A stretch of 17,096 bases of DNA from Verrucomicrobia bacterium UBA673 (GCA_002299785.1 DBNL01000046.1:500-17595); one strand, 5' to 3'. Positions 1-7,942 are shown, counted from the stretch's first letter. Numbers and translations: made by a program. Notes: generated by a model from the sequence alone, not told the origin.

Positions 1-1574
1 ATGAATCCTTCGAAAAGTTGGTGCGGCTTGTTGGGTTTACTCTTGAACTCGGGATGAAACTGGCTGGCCACGAAAAATGGATGCCCGGAAACCTCCACGA
101 TCTCGACCAGCTTGCCGTCCGGCGACGTGCCGCTAAACGTTAACCCTGCTGCCTCGAAAGCCTCGCGGTAGGTGTTGTTGAACTCGTACCGGTGCCGGTG
201 CCTCTCGTGAATTTCATCGCTGTCGTACAGCCTGGAGACCAGCGAGCCGGGCTCGAGTTTGCAGGGCTGCGAGCCAAGGCGCATCGTGCCGCCCTTTTCG
301 GTGACGTTCTGCTGTTCATCTAGTAGAGCGATGACGGGGTGTGTGGTGGCGGGGTCAAATTCGGTGGAGTGAGCGCCCTCGAGCTTGAGCACGTTACGCG
401 CAAACTCGATGGTGGCGATTTGCATCCCAAGGCAAAGGCCGAGGTAGGGAATGTTATTTTCGCGAGCGAATTGGGCAGCCTGTATTTTGCCTTCCGTGCC
501 GCGCTCGCCGAATCCGCCTGGCACTAGGATGCCGCTGCACCCCTCGAGAGTCTCGGCAGCGCCGTTTTTCTCGATATCCTCCGCGTCGATCCGCGTAATC
601 TCGACGGCGCAGTCGTTGGCCACGCCTCCGTGGATCACCGCCTCGTAAACCGACTTGTACGCGTCCTGCAGTTCCACGTACTTGCCCACAACGCCGATGC
701 GCACTCGGTGGCGCGGCTTGATGAGTTTGCGGATGATAACCTGCCAGTGCGCCATGTCTGCCGGCGGGGTGTCGAGTCCAAGCTGCTGGCAGATGAGGTT
801 GTCCATCCCCTCGCGCTGCAGCATCAACGGCACTTCGTAAATCGAGTGCTCGACGTCTATCTCCTCGATCACTGCCTCGTATGGCACGTTGCAGAAGAGG
901 GAAAGTTTTTGGCGATGTTCCTTGGACAGCGGTTTTTCGCAGCGGCAAACAAGGATGTCGGGGGTGATACCGATTTCGCGCAGCTTGGCCACGCCCTGCT
1001 GTGTTGGCTTGGTCTTGAGTTCGCCGGCGGCCTTGATGAACGGAACGAATGTGACGTGCAGAAATAGAACATTCCCCCGGCCGGCGCCGAGTGCGAACTC
1101 CCGGATCGCCTCGACGAAGGGCAGTCCTTCAATGTCCCCGATAGTGCCGCCTATCTCGGTGATCACCACGTCGACTCCGGTTTTTTCGCCGATCTCCCGA
1201 ATGCGTTTCTGGATTTCATCGGTCACATGCGGGATGACTTGCACAGTTTTGCCGAGGTAATCACCCCGACGTTCCTTGTCCAGCACCCGTTGATAAACCT
1301 GTCCGCTGGTGAGGTTGTTGAACCGGGTCAAATTCGAGTCGGTGAAGCGCTCGTAGTGGCCAAGGTCTAGATCGGTCTCCGCACCGTCGTTGAGCACGTA
1401 CACCTCGCCGTGCTGGAACGGGCTCATCGTGCCGGGATCAACATTCAAGTAGGGATCAAACTTCTGCAGCGTAACCTTGAGTCCCCGGTTCTCCAGCAGT
1501 GTTCCGATGGAGGCCGCGGTAAGCCCCTTGCCGAGGGAACTCACCACGCCGCCTGTTACGAAGATGTACTTCAC
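1..1574 (-). CDS. pyrG: CTP synthase (glutamine-hydrolysing), 3' end cut by the window edge
   Basis: This enzyme makes CTP from UTP, ATP and glutamine in the cytoplasm. About 524 codons are visible; E. coli PyrG has 545 residues, so only roughly the last 20 are missing past position 1. The amidoligase domain starts with the P-loop SSLGKGLTAAS near residue 12, followed by DPYLNVDPGTMSPFQHGEVY and EIGGTIGDIEG. The C-terminal class I glutaminase domain shows LCLGMQ with nucleophile Cys about residue 381 (codon at 432-434) and the FHPEF motif with the catalytic His-Glu pair near the edge, then KPHQLFEGF. The start is GTG (1572-1574), which overlaps the kdsB stop as GTGA, so the two genes are probably translationally coupled. 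No frame damage is seen in the parts I translated. Identity is near certain. Confidence 0.97.
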   Translation of the reverse strand, partial: MKYIFVTGGVVSSLGKGLTAASIGTLLENRGLKVTLQKFDPYLNVDPGTMSPFQHGEVYVLNDGAETDLDLGHYERFTDSNLTRFNNLTSGQVYQRVLDKERRGDYLGKTVQVIPHVTDEIQKRIREIGEKTGVDVVITEIGGTIGDIEGLPFVEAIREFALGAGRGNVLFLHVTFVPFIKAAGELKTKPTQQGVAKLREIGITPDILVCRCEKPLSKEHRQKLSLFCNVPYEAVIEEIDVEHSIYEVPLMLQREGMDNLICQQLGLDTPPADMAHWQVIIRKLIKPRHRVRIGVVGKYVELQDAYKSVYEAVIHGGVANDCAVEITRIDAEDIEKNGAAETLEGCSGILVPGGFGERGTEGKIQAAQFARENNIPYLGLCLGMQIATIEFARNVLKLEGAHSTEFDPATTHPVIALLDEQQNVTEKGGTMRLGSQPCKLEPGSLVSRLYDSDEIHERHRHRYEFNNTYREAFEAAGLTFSGTSPDGKLVEIVEVSGHPFFVASQFHPEFKSKPNKPHQLFEGF

Positions 1575-2314
1575 TGTGTTGTTGTCAGGAGTTCTTGCAC
1601 CCATTCCAAGTCTTCCGGGGTATCGATGCCCACGCTGTCGTGCTCCACGACTGCGACGGCGATTGCTATGCCACTCTCCAGCGCCCGTAGTTGCTCCAGT
1701 TTCTCCGCCTGCTCGAGAGGGGAAACAGGCATCTCGACCAGCCGGAGCAAGGTGTCCAGGCGGTAACCATAAATGCCGAGATGCTTCAAAAATGGAAACG
1801 CCGCCAACGGCGACCTTATTGGTGCGTCGGCGGCGTCACGCAGATACGGTATCGTACGCCGCGAGAAGTATAGGGCTTGGCCGGCAAAATTGACAACGAC
1901 TTTCACCGCATTTGGGTTATCGTACTCAGAGGGTTCGGCGATTGGCACTGCGGCAGTTGACATTTCGTTGTCATCGAGCAAAGCGGCCACTTGGTCGATC
2001 ACGTCAGGGTCGATCATTGGCTCGTCACCCTGCACGTTCACAACGGCATCGAATTCGCAGCGCTTGGCCACCTCGGCCACGCGGTCGGAGCCGCTTGGGT
2101 GATCGGTCCGGGTCATCTCGACTCGGCAAAAGTTGGCCGCCGTGTCGGCGATTCGTGGGTCATCGGTGGCCACGATCACTTCGCTGATCCGCGTGGCTAA
2201 GCGGCACTGGTCGACGACATGCTCGATGATCGGTTTTCCTGCGAGCAATTCCAGCGGCTTTCCGGGAAACCGGGAGGAGCCGTAACGGGCGGGTATAATG
2301 CCTGCAATATTCAT
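1571..2314 (-). CDS. kdsB: 3-deoxy-manno-octulosonate cytidylyltransferase (CMP-Kdo synthetase)
   Basis: The enzyme couples Kdo to CMP from CTP, the activation step before Kdo is put on lipid A; this implies an LPS-bearing outer membrane. The frame is open from 2353, but I choose the ATG at 2312-2314 because it puts the family's N-terminal motif IIPARYGSSRFPGKPL at residue 5 and gives 247 residues, against 248 in E. coli. Other family motifs are NVQGDEP, GIYGYR, SPLEQAEKLEQLRALE and a final IDTPEDL. The gene lies directly upstream of pyrG with a 4-base GTGA overlap; pyrG supplies its CTP substrate, so the pair makes metabolic sense. No strong Shine-Dalgarno is visible. A possible promoter overlaps the repeat at 2386-2407. 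Confidence 0.96.
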   Translation of the reverse strand: MNIAGIIPARYGSSRFPGKPLELLAGKPIIEHVVDQCRLATRISEVIVATDDPRIADTAANFCRVEMTRTDHPSGSDRVAEVAKRCEFDAVVNVQGDEPMIDPDVIDQVAALLDDNEMSTAAVPIAEPSEYDNPNAVKVVVNFAGQALYFSRRTIPYLRDAADAPIRSPLAAFPFLKHLGIYGYRLDTLLRLVEMPVSPLEQAEKLEQLRALESGIAIAVAVVEHDSVGIDTPEDLEWVQELLTTTQ

Positions 2315-2369
2315 CTTCAGTTGCCTAACCGGTCTGCTTGGACAAGACGGCATACTAAGTAGACAGGGA

Positions 2370-2399
2370 TATATAACCTAATGTAGTTTCAAGTTTCAA
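2370..2399 (-). promoter_or_regulatory. possible promoter of kdsB-pyrG
   Basis: Read toward kdsB, TTGAAA (2394-2399) matches the -35 consensus at 5 of 6 bases and lies 18 bp upstream of TATATA (2370-2375), a 4 of 6 match to -10. The -35 hexamer is inside the 22-bp intergenic repeat. This is sequence resemblance only. Confidence 0.35.
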
Positions 2400-2407
2400 G
2401 TTTTAAG
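2386..2407 (-). repeat. 22-bp intergenic repeat, copy 1 (upstream of kdsB)
   Basis: Read on the minus strand it begins CTTAAAACTTG and contains the heptamer ACTTGAA twice in tandem. It matches positions 16897-16918 (plus strand) at all 22 bases. It ends 71 bp upstream of the kdsB start and points toward that gene, as copy 2 points toward prfB. Confidence 0.85.
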
Positions 2408-2464
2408 CTCCCAATGCGTGCTCCCATTCAATGTTCAGTTTTTTAGATCTCCAAATCCCTTTTT

Positions 2465-2482
2465 ATTCGTGAAATCCGTGTC
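2465..2482 (-). repeat. 18-bp GACACGGAT-type intergenic repeat, copy 1
   Basis: On the minus strand the sequence is GACACGGATTTCACGAAT. It matches positions 16753-16770 at 16 of 18 bases. In both places it lies upstream of the 22-bp ACTTGAA repeat in the same order, so the two appear to be parts of one dispersed intergenic element. Confidence 0.7.
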
Positions 2483-2590
2483 GCTTTTCATTCCTTTTCG
2501 TGTTCGATGAATATTTTCTTTAATCAGGCGCTGTGAATAACTCTTGGTTGCCTACTCCGCGCTTCGGTGCGTAAATTTTTTCACTAAGTC

Positions 2591-3466
2591 ATGAAGGCTC
2601 TGCTGGCAAATCCGCTGGAGCTGACCTCTCTTTCCGAGAAGGATAAGGGAGCATTGGTTCGCCTGTTGTCCGACCCCGACCCCGAGGTGTTCCAAGCTAT
2701 CCGTCAGACATTGGTCAACTGTGGGATTGAAGCCCGGCCTTGGCTGAAGGCCGGTCTCAAAAGTGGGGATCGACTCGTCCGTAAGCATTCATGGGAACTA
2801 CTCACAAAACTGGATCGATGTGTGGCGGATCGTGAGTTCGTCGTCTTTTGTAATCGCGGTGGGGAGCAACTCAATCTCGAGAAAGGCCTGTGGCTCTTGG
2901 TCCGAACGGCTTTTTCAGGTTTCGATCAGGGAGCTTATCAGGCCGAGTTGGATGGTTATGCAGAACAGGTGCGCCAAGTCAGCGATCCAAGCCAAAGCAA
3001 GCCGGCCGCACTGATGGCGATCAACCGTGTCCTGTATCAGAAGGAACGGTTCCGCGGCGACAAGGCGAGCTACTACGATCCGCAGAACAGCTATCTAAAC
3101 CGGGTTATCGACCGTCGCTTGGGTAACCCGATTAGCCTGTGTCTCGTGTATCTTTTTGTCGCACGCCGGCTTGGCCTTCCTGTGACCGGCGTGGGTATGC
3201 CAGGCCATTTCCTCCTGCGACTGCAGTCCCCGGCGTTCACCATTTATATTGATCCATTCAACGGGGGTAATTTTTTGACACACTCCGATTGCGCCACCCG
3301 ACTCAAGCGGTGCGGGTACGGTCTGGATTCAGGCTTTCTTTCCACGACAACTCCGCGGCGGATTCTGATGCGTATCTGCTCAAACCTTCACCAGATTTAC
3401 CAGAAAAAAAGGCATTTCGGGGAGCGGGATCGCATCCAAAAATATCTCATCAAGCTTGCCAGTTGA
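2591..3466 (+). CDS. SirB1-type transglutaminase-like protein
   Basis: This 291-residue cytoplasmic protein of unknown substrate carries the SirB1/Transglut_core2 signature: NSYLNRVIDRRLGNPISL (about residues 166-183), VARRLGLPVTGVGMPGHFLLR (about 190-210) and YIDPFNGG (219-226). Cys184, His206 and Asp221 fall in the order of a transglutaminase Cys-His-Asp triad, so catalytic activity is possible, but this is inferred from spacing. The first 80 residues look like a short HEAT-like helical region (LSDPDPEVFQAIRQTLVNCG). There is no signal peptide. The ATG at 2591 has no Shine-Dalgarno site. The gene is divergent from kdsB and converges on the TetR gene with a 14-bp gap. The family is common in PVC bacteria; its role is not settled. 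Confidence 0.85.
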   Translation: MKALLANPLELTSLSEKDKGALVRLLSDPDPEVFQAIRQTLVNCGIEARPWLKAGLKSGDRLVRKHSWELLTKLDRCVADREFVVFCNRGGEQLNLEKGLWLLVRTAFSGFDQGAYQAELDGYAEQVRQVSDPSQSKPAALMAINRVLYQKERFRGDKASYYDPQNSYLNRVIDRRLGNPISLCLVYLFVARRLGLPVTGVGMPGHFLLRLQSPAFTIYIDPFNGGNFLTHSDCATRLKRCGYGLDSGFLSTTTPRRILMRICSNLHQIYQKKRHFGERDRIQKYLIKLAS

Positions 3467-3472
3467 CATGCC

Positions 3473-3504
3473 CCAACCGATCAAGCGCTTGATTGCGCGG
3501 TTGG
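3473..3504. terminator. possible bidirectional hairpin between convergent genes
   Basis: The outer arms CCAACCG (3473-3479) and CGGTTGG (3498-3504) are perfect complements. They enclose the 14-bp palindrome ATCAAGCGCTTGAT (3480-3493) plus a 4-base bulge. The structure covers the end of the TetR gene and the gap to the SirB1-like gene. There is no U-tract on either side, so termination is uncertain. Confidence 0.3.
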
Positions 3505-4167
3505 TTCGGGAATGAAGTTGGATTGAAACCCAGCCGAAGTGTAGTTGACCAGATTCTTGATGATCCAGTCGGCGTTGCCACCCATGTCCCCTTCGTCGTT
3601 GAACCAATCGATCTGATCCATCAACGTGATCGTCATCACTACTGTTCCCCCAAGGAAAGCCCACTTCCAGTTAAGTTCCTCGTCGGTCTTGTTCGGGAGC
3701 GACCGCTTGAGTTCCTTTTGAAACGCAGACAACGAATCGCCGAGATGCTTTTTCATCAATTGATGGTAGGTGAAGTTAGGTTCCATTCGCAGCCAAGCGA
3801 AGAGTTTGAGGAAATCGGCGCCTCCCTCGTCGGCATTGTCGCGGAGCCGGATGAACGGCTCGACGTAGGCCTTGATGATGTCGTCCATGGCCAAAGGTTT
3901 GCCATCAGCTTTGAGTGAGCATTGACCTAGCAAGTTCAACCGGGCTTGATTGATCGGGACAAGCCGTCGCTCTAGGATGGCGTCGAGTAGGCCGTCTTTG
4001 TTTTTGAAATAGTAATGAATCATCGCCATGTTGACGTCCGCCACCTTCATCACTTCACGCAACGACGTAGCCGTCACGCCGTTTTGACCGAATAACCTTT
4101 CGGCGGTGTTCAGCAGCAAAATACGGGTTTTTTCACCCTTATTTAGGCCATTACTTTTGTGATTCAT
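3481..4167 (-). CDS. TetR/AcrR-family transcriptional regulator
   Basis: This 228-residue protein has a typical TetR DNA-binding head: an ILLLNTAERLFGQNGV helix at about residues 16-31, then a helix-turn-helix at about 35-54 (TSLREVMKVADVNMAMIHYY) followed by FKNKDGLLDAI. The C-terminal ligand domain is not one I can assign. It is divergent from the beta-propeller gene with 320 bp between the start codons, the usual arrangement for a repressor controlling its neighbour and itself. Inverted repeats lie 11-22 bp and 75-99 bp upstream of its start codon. The gene ends inside a hairpin shared with the convergent SirB1-like gene. The family call is firm; the ligand and target are unknown. Confidence 0.93.
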   Translation of the reverse strand: MNHKSNGLNKGEKTRILLLNTAERLFGQNGVTATSLREVMKVADVNMAMIHYYFKNKDGLLDAILERRLVPINQARLNLLGQCSLKADGKPLAMDDIIKAYVEPFIRLRDNADEGGADFLKLFAWLRMEPNFTYHQLMKKHLGDSLSAFQKELKRSLPNKTDEELNWKWAFLGGTVVMTITLMDQIDWFNDEGDMGGNADWIIKNLVNYTSAGFQSNFIPEPTAQSSA

Positions 4168-4177
4168 TTAAAAAAAC

Positions 4178-4189
4178 AGTCAACTGACT
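4178..4189. promoter_or_regulatory. candidate TetR operator O1
   Basis: AGTCA-AC-TGACT is an inverted repeat 11 bp upstream of the TetR start codon. Its core TCAACTGA (4180-4187) recurs as the reverse complement TCAGTTGA at 4258-4265, close to the possible -35 of the divergent gene. That gives one copy near each gene's start region, consistent with autoregulation. Confidence 0.35.
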
Positions 4190-4229
4190 AACGCAAAAAA
4201 AGCGAAATGTCACATTTTATTTAAAAAAT

Positions 4230-4266
4230 AATCGAAAATTCGATTGATGTTAATCAATCAGTTGAT
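4230..4266. promoter_or_regulatory. candidate TetR operator O2, nested inverted repeats
   Basis: Three overlapping inverted repeats are packed here: AATCGAA-AA-TTCGATT (4230-4245), GATTGAT-GTTA-ATCAATC (4242-4259) and ATCAA-TCAG-TTGAT (4253-4266). The middle one is 18 bp with perfect 7-bp arms, a typical TetR operator shape. They lie just before or across the possible -35 element of the beta-propeller gene. The region is strongly AT-rich. Confidence 0.4.
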
Positions 4267-4289
4267 ATCTTTTTTGTTTAAGTTATCAA
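4262..4289 (+). promoter_or_regulatory. possible promoter of the beta-propeller gene
   Basis: TTGATA (4262-4267, 4 of 6) and TATCAA (4284-4289, 4 of 6) are 16 bp apart and directly follow the nested inverted repeats. A transcript from here would have a leader of nearly 200 nt before the chosen start at 4488. That leader contains one CTTGGCCAAG and an AGGAGG with no start codon after it. Confidence 0.3.
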
Positions 4290-4417
4290 ACTTTATTTCA
4301 ATAAATGACAGTTAAAATCAATGATTTGATTCACCTTCAAATGAAACTAAAAATGAGTAAATACACATCATACAGGAGGGATAGTCACAATTCGCCGCTT
4401 ATTTCACACCTTGACGC

Positions 4418-4427
4418 CTTGGCCAAG
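4418..4427. repeat. CTTGGCCAAG palindrome 1
   Basis: Exact copy of the overrepresented decamer, in the leader upstream of the beta-propeller gene. It is the only exact copy outside a called coding region. Confidence 0.85.
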
Positions 4428-4487
4428 CGGGTGTCTGGTCTTTGCCCGTCTCTTTTCGGGAACGTGCTTTTTCAACGGATTTTTATT

Positions 4488-7400
4488 ATGAAACGTTTGC
4501 ATCACTTAATGTCTTTGTGTCGGGGAATTCCGGCGTTGGCGTTGGTTTCCGGGTTGCTTTTTGGCATGCCGGGGGTGGTACCGGTTTACACAGGGTTGGC
4601 TGCACCGGAGGATGCCCAACCGGAAATCATCAGCATTCAGATGGAGGTCAGCGATGTAGTGGTCACGGTGCGCGTGCCCAAGGGCATCATGAAAGTCACA
4701 CTGGAGGGACGATCCCGCTTAGGTGTTGGTAACTGGACGCCGCGTGCCATCAAGCGCGTGGATGGTAGCGGCGGATTGCTGGTGATCCGAATCGCCTACA
4801 CGAAAGCCAACGAGATCCTCCGAGTCCGGGGCGATGACAAGGAGGAACTGTCGGCAGTGTTTTACAAGGGGACGACGGATTTTAGAGGGCAAAAGGATGA
4901 AGGCGGAGACGTCTTGACTCCCGCACCCGGTCAGGGAAACGAGTTTGATTCCGTAGCCGAAGCAGGGGATACCAATAAGGTCGATGGGGGCGAGCAGCGT
5001 GATGTTGTTGAGTCGGACATCTGGAGCATCCACAACGACACTCTTTATTTCTTCAATAGCCTGCGCGGCTTGCAGGTGATCGATCTCAAGGACAAAAGCA
5101 ACCCGGTCATCCGCGGCGTGCTACCGATGCCGGCTGCCGGCGAGCAGATGTACACACTCGGTGACAAGCATGTGATTTTGCTCGTCCGAGATGGCTGCAA
5201 CTGGTGGGGTAACGACGCCGAGAGCCAGGCAATTATTGTCAATGTCGCCGGCAACACGCCGGTGATCGAGGCCAGTGTGCCGGTGAAGGGTTACATCCGC
5301 GAGAGTCGTCTTGTTGGCACCGCACTCTACATCGCATCGCAGACGTACATTACAAAACAAGCTGTCAATCCTGCGACGGGCGACACGTATACGCGATGGG
5401 AGCACGGCACGCAGGTGTCGGCGTTCGACCTGAAAACTCCTGCCAGGCCGGTCGCGCGCGAGACGGTTTTCTACAGCGGTTACAACAACGACATTTATGC
5501 TACCGACAAGTTCTTGTTCGTCTCCACCTCGGTTCCCAAGGACTACTACAAGACAGACCTGCGGTGTATCGACATCTCTGCGCCGAATGGCACGATGAAG
5601 GAGGCAGCCACCATCCGCACAGCTGGGCGTGTGGCAGACAAGTTCAAGATGCGGTTAAGTGATGATACTCTCACGGTTATTTCGGAGGAGTTAAAGAGCA
5701 ACAGCAGTGTTAATCGTAATCGCTGGCTGACTACGCTCGAGACGTTTAGCTTGGCCAATCCGCATAAGCCCGAGGCACTTGGCACGTTAAGCTTGGCCAA
5801 GGGCGAACGCTTGTTTGCCACACGCTTCGATGCTGACCGGGTGTATATCGTCACTTACGAACGAATCGATCCGCTGTGGATTGTAGATCTCTCCGACCCG
5901 CGCAAGCCGGTGATCAAGGGCGAACTCGAGGTGCCAGGCTGGTCCACTTACATCCAGCCGCTGGGCGACCGATTGGTCTCGATAGGCGTGGACGACACGA
6001 ACAACGGCCGCCGTGTCGCGGTGTCGTTATTCGACGTGAGCGACGTCACCAAGCCGAAACTTTTCGACAAGGTCACCATGGGCGACCGCTGGTCGTGGAG
6101 CGAGGCGCAGTACGACGAGAAGGCTTTCACTGTGCTGCCACACGCCGGGTTGATCCTTGTGCCGTACCAAGGCCACGAGGAGGGCGGCTATGTCAAGAAC
6201 GTCCAGATCATCGACTTGAACGAAAAGACACTTAAGAAGCGCGGAGTCATCGAGCACGCGCTGCAGCCGCGCCGTGCCACCGAATATCAGGATTATATCC
6301 TGTCAATCTCCGGCAAGGAGCTGCTTACGGTGGATGCGACCGACCGCGACAACCCGGTTGTGAAGAGCGAGGTCGAGTTGGCGTGGACGGTCGATCAAGT
6401 CATCCCGACGGGCGACTATCTGCTGCAGTTGGCCAAGGGCTCCAACTGGTACTTCGGCGAGCAGGGCGGGCCGTCCATCAGGGTGGCTTCGCAGGATGAC
6501 ACCGACACCGCGCTTGGACGGGTGGTATTGCCACAGACAGCCTATCTCTCCGGCGCCTCGGTGAACGGAGATAAGCTTTACCTGTTGCAAACGCAGGCAT
6601 TCCAATCCGCCAATCCTAAGCCGCAGCTGGAGAAACCGGAGAACGGCGAAGACGATGGCTCCGAAGAGAAGCCGGAGCCGGAGGAACTCAAGCCCAACGT
6701 CTTCCTGACGGTGATCGACTTGGCTAATCTGCCGGAGTTGATGGTGCTAAGTGAGCTGGCACTTGTTGACGAGCAGATGGGCTGGAGCAACGAGTTCAAA
6801 GCCAATTGGCCGGATAAGGATAAACTGCTGTGGTCAAACGCCGGCGGCTACCGCTACTGGGGCTGGCGAGGCGAACCGATGATCGATGATGTTGTAGTCG
6901 ATCCCTTTTGGCCCGGCTACTATGGCGGGAGCGCCGGGCAACTGCTTTGCTTCGATGTTGGAGATGCTGCAAAGCCAAACCTGGCCTCGTCCGTAAACCT
7001 CTCGTTCGAGCAAACCGAGGATGACAAAACCAAGTACGCCAACCGGTGGAATTTTAGCGAAGCAATCCTCAACGACAACGGCTTAGTGTATCTCAGCAGT
7101 CAGCACACAGACTTCATTGAGATAGAGCCGGACGAAGGGAGCAAGGAAGAGGAGAACAAGCCCAAGCCTGACCCTAACCCAGACGATCCTGAGGGGCCGA
7201 TCGAGAAGCCCATGCCAGAACCAATTCCCCAGCCGAGAGGTTACTGGGTCACCAGCTACGAACTGCACGTGGTTGATTACACCGACATGTTCCACCCGGT
7301 GGTACGCGATGCGATGCCTATCCCTGGCACGCTGATAGGGACGTCGCACGGTGGCGCGTTGCTCTACACACAGGGAGCGCACTGGACAGAAGAGCACAAG

Positions 7401-7889
7401 TGGGATGGTAACTGGCTCGACGCCAGTTCGTACGATGGCCTTGAGGCGTTCCTCGTTGATTCCGTCGAGCAGCCCAGCAGCTGGCCGCAAACGTATAAGG
7501 TCACCAGCGACGGTACATTGTACATGACTTTTTCCGAGACCGAAGAAGTTGATCCGGTTGAGGAAGTCGATCAGAGACATGTCACGACCTTTTACATGCA
7601 ATCCCTAGCGCTCGACGAAACCGCCAAGTTTGTGTTGCTGGATGAGATCGAACTGGAAACCGGCATTCAGCAACTCGCCGACATCGGTGGGCGTCTTGTG
7701 GGTCAGGATAACCAGCGCACGCTGCACCTGTTTGACACCGCAAACCCTGCGTCGCTCTCCGTCGCTCGGCAGGGCGAACTGGATGGTTGCCTGTGGTTTA
7801 ATCTGGGAGGCGTCACCGGCGACATCGAGTCCGGCCTGTGGCTGCCGCTCGGCAACTACGGCGCGGTGAAAATCGACTGGGAGGAGTAA
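4488..7889 (+). CDS. large secreted beta-propeller protein (LVIVD-like repeats)
   Basis: The frame is open from 4305, but the ATG at 4488 is preferred because it begins a signal peptide (MKRLHH, then a hydrophobic stretch through about residue 40, then APEDAQPE). The product is 1133 residues. It contains at least ten blade-like motifs of the form 'V-D-hydrophobic-D...P-V', for example LQVIDLKDKSNPVIRG (about 195), IVDLSDPRKPVIKG (about 465), TVDATDRDNPVVKS (about 615) and VVDYTDMFHPVVRD (about 928). This resembles the secreted C-terminal beta-propeller family (PF09826-like) and LVIVD repeats. Two acidic, proline-rich insertions, about residues 711-737 and 880-917, interrupt the blades. There is no other recognisable domain, transmembrane anchor or sorting signal. 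It is divergent from the TetR gene, its likely regulator. Exported location is well supported; the function is unknown, possibly binding or scaffolding. Confidence 0.85.
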   Translation: MKRLHHLMSLCRGIPALALVSGLLFGMPGVVPVYTGLAAPEDAQPEIISIQMEVSDVVVTVRVPKGIMKVTLEGRSRLGVGNWTPRAIKRVDGSGGLLVIRIAYTKANEILRVRGDDKEELSAVFYKGTTDFRGQKDEGGDVLTPAPGQGNEFDSVAEAGDTNKVDGGEQRDVVESDIWSIHNDTLYFFNSLRGLQVIDLKDKSNPVIRGVLPMPAAGEQMYTLGDKHVILLVRDGCNWWGNDAESQAIIVNVAGNTPVIEASVPVKGYIRESRLVGTALYIASQTYITKQAVNPATGDTYTRWEHGTQVSAFDLKTPARPVARETVFYSGYNNDIYATDKFLFVSTSVPKDYYKTDLRCIDISAPNGTMKEAATIRTAGRVADKFKMRLSDDTLTVISEELKSNSSVNRNRWLTTLETFSLANPHKPEALGTLSLAKGERLFATRFDADRVYIVTYERIDPLWIVDLSDPRKPVIKGELEVPGWSTYIQPLGDRLVSIGVDDTNNGRRVAVSLFDVSDVTKPKLFDKVTMGDRWSWSEAQYDEKAFTVLPHAGLILVPYQGHEEGGYVKNVQIIDLNEKTLKKRGVIEHALQPRRATEYQDYILSISGKELLTVDATDRDNPVVKSEVELAWTVDQVIPTGDYLLQLAKGSNWYFGEQGGPSIRVASQDDTDTALGRVVLPQTAYLSGASVNGDKLYLLQTQAFQSANPKPQLEKPENGEDDGSEEKPEPEELKPNVFLTVIDLANLPELMVLSELALVDEQMGWSNEFKANWPDKDKLLWSNAGGYRYWGWRGEPMIDDVVVDPFWPGYYGGSAGQLLCFDVGDAAKPNLASSVNLSFEQTEDDKTKYANRWNFSEAILNDNGLVYLSSQHTDFIEIEPDEGSKEEENKPKPDPNPDDPEGPIEKPMPEPIPQPRGYWVTSYELHVVDYTDMFHPVVRDAMPIPGTLIGTSHGGALLYTQGAHWTEEHKWDGNWLDASSYDGLEAFLVDSVEQPSSWPQTYKVTSDGTLYMTFSETEEVDPVEEVDQRHVTTFYMQSLALDETAKFVLLDEIELETGIQQLADIGGRLVGQDNQRTLHLFDTANPASLSVARQGELDGCLWFNLGGVTGDIESGLWLPLGNYGAVKIDWEE
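5792..5801. repeat. CTTGGCCAAG palindrome 2
   Basis: Exact decamer inside the beta-propeller gene, read as Leu-Ala-Lys. A near copy (CTTGGCCAAT) lies 42 bp upstream at 5750-5759 and another (GTTGGCCAAG) at 6428-6437 in the same gene. Confidence 0.85.
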
Positions 7890-7942
7890 GATCGGCGCTT
7901 GGTCAAGCTTGAAGGTCGCGACGGCTGCCCAGCAGTTTTGTA

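Noticed and set aside
2591..2788. Possible separate HEAT-repeat protein at the start of the SirB1-like gene
   Set aside because: It is continuous in frame with the SirB1 domain; an N-terminal helical region is normal for this type of protein.
4305..4487. Using the upstream ATG at 4305 as the start of the propeller gene
   Set aside because: The 61 extra residues are of AT-rich, non-family composition and would bury the signal peptide; the ATG at 4488 fits export.
7898..7907. CTTGGTCAAG between convergent genes as a ninth palindrome copy or a terminator
   Set aside because: It has one mismatch to the palindrome, and the arms leave too short a loop for a hairpin.
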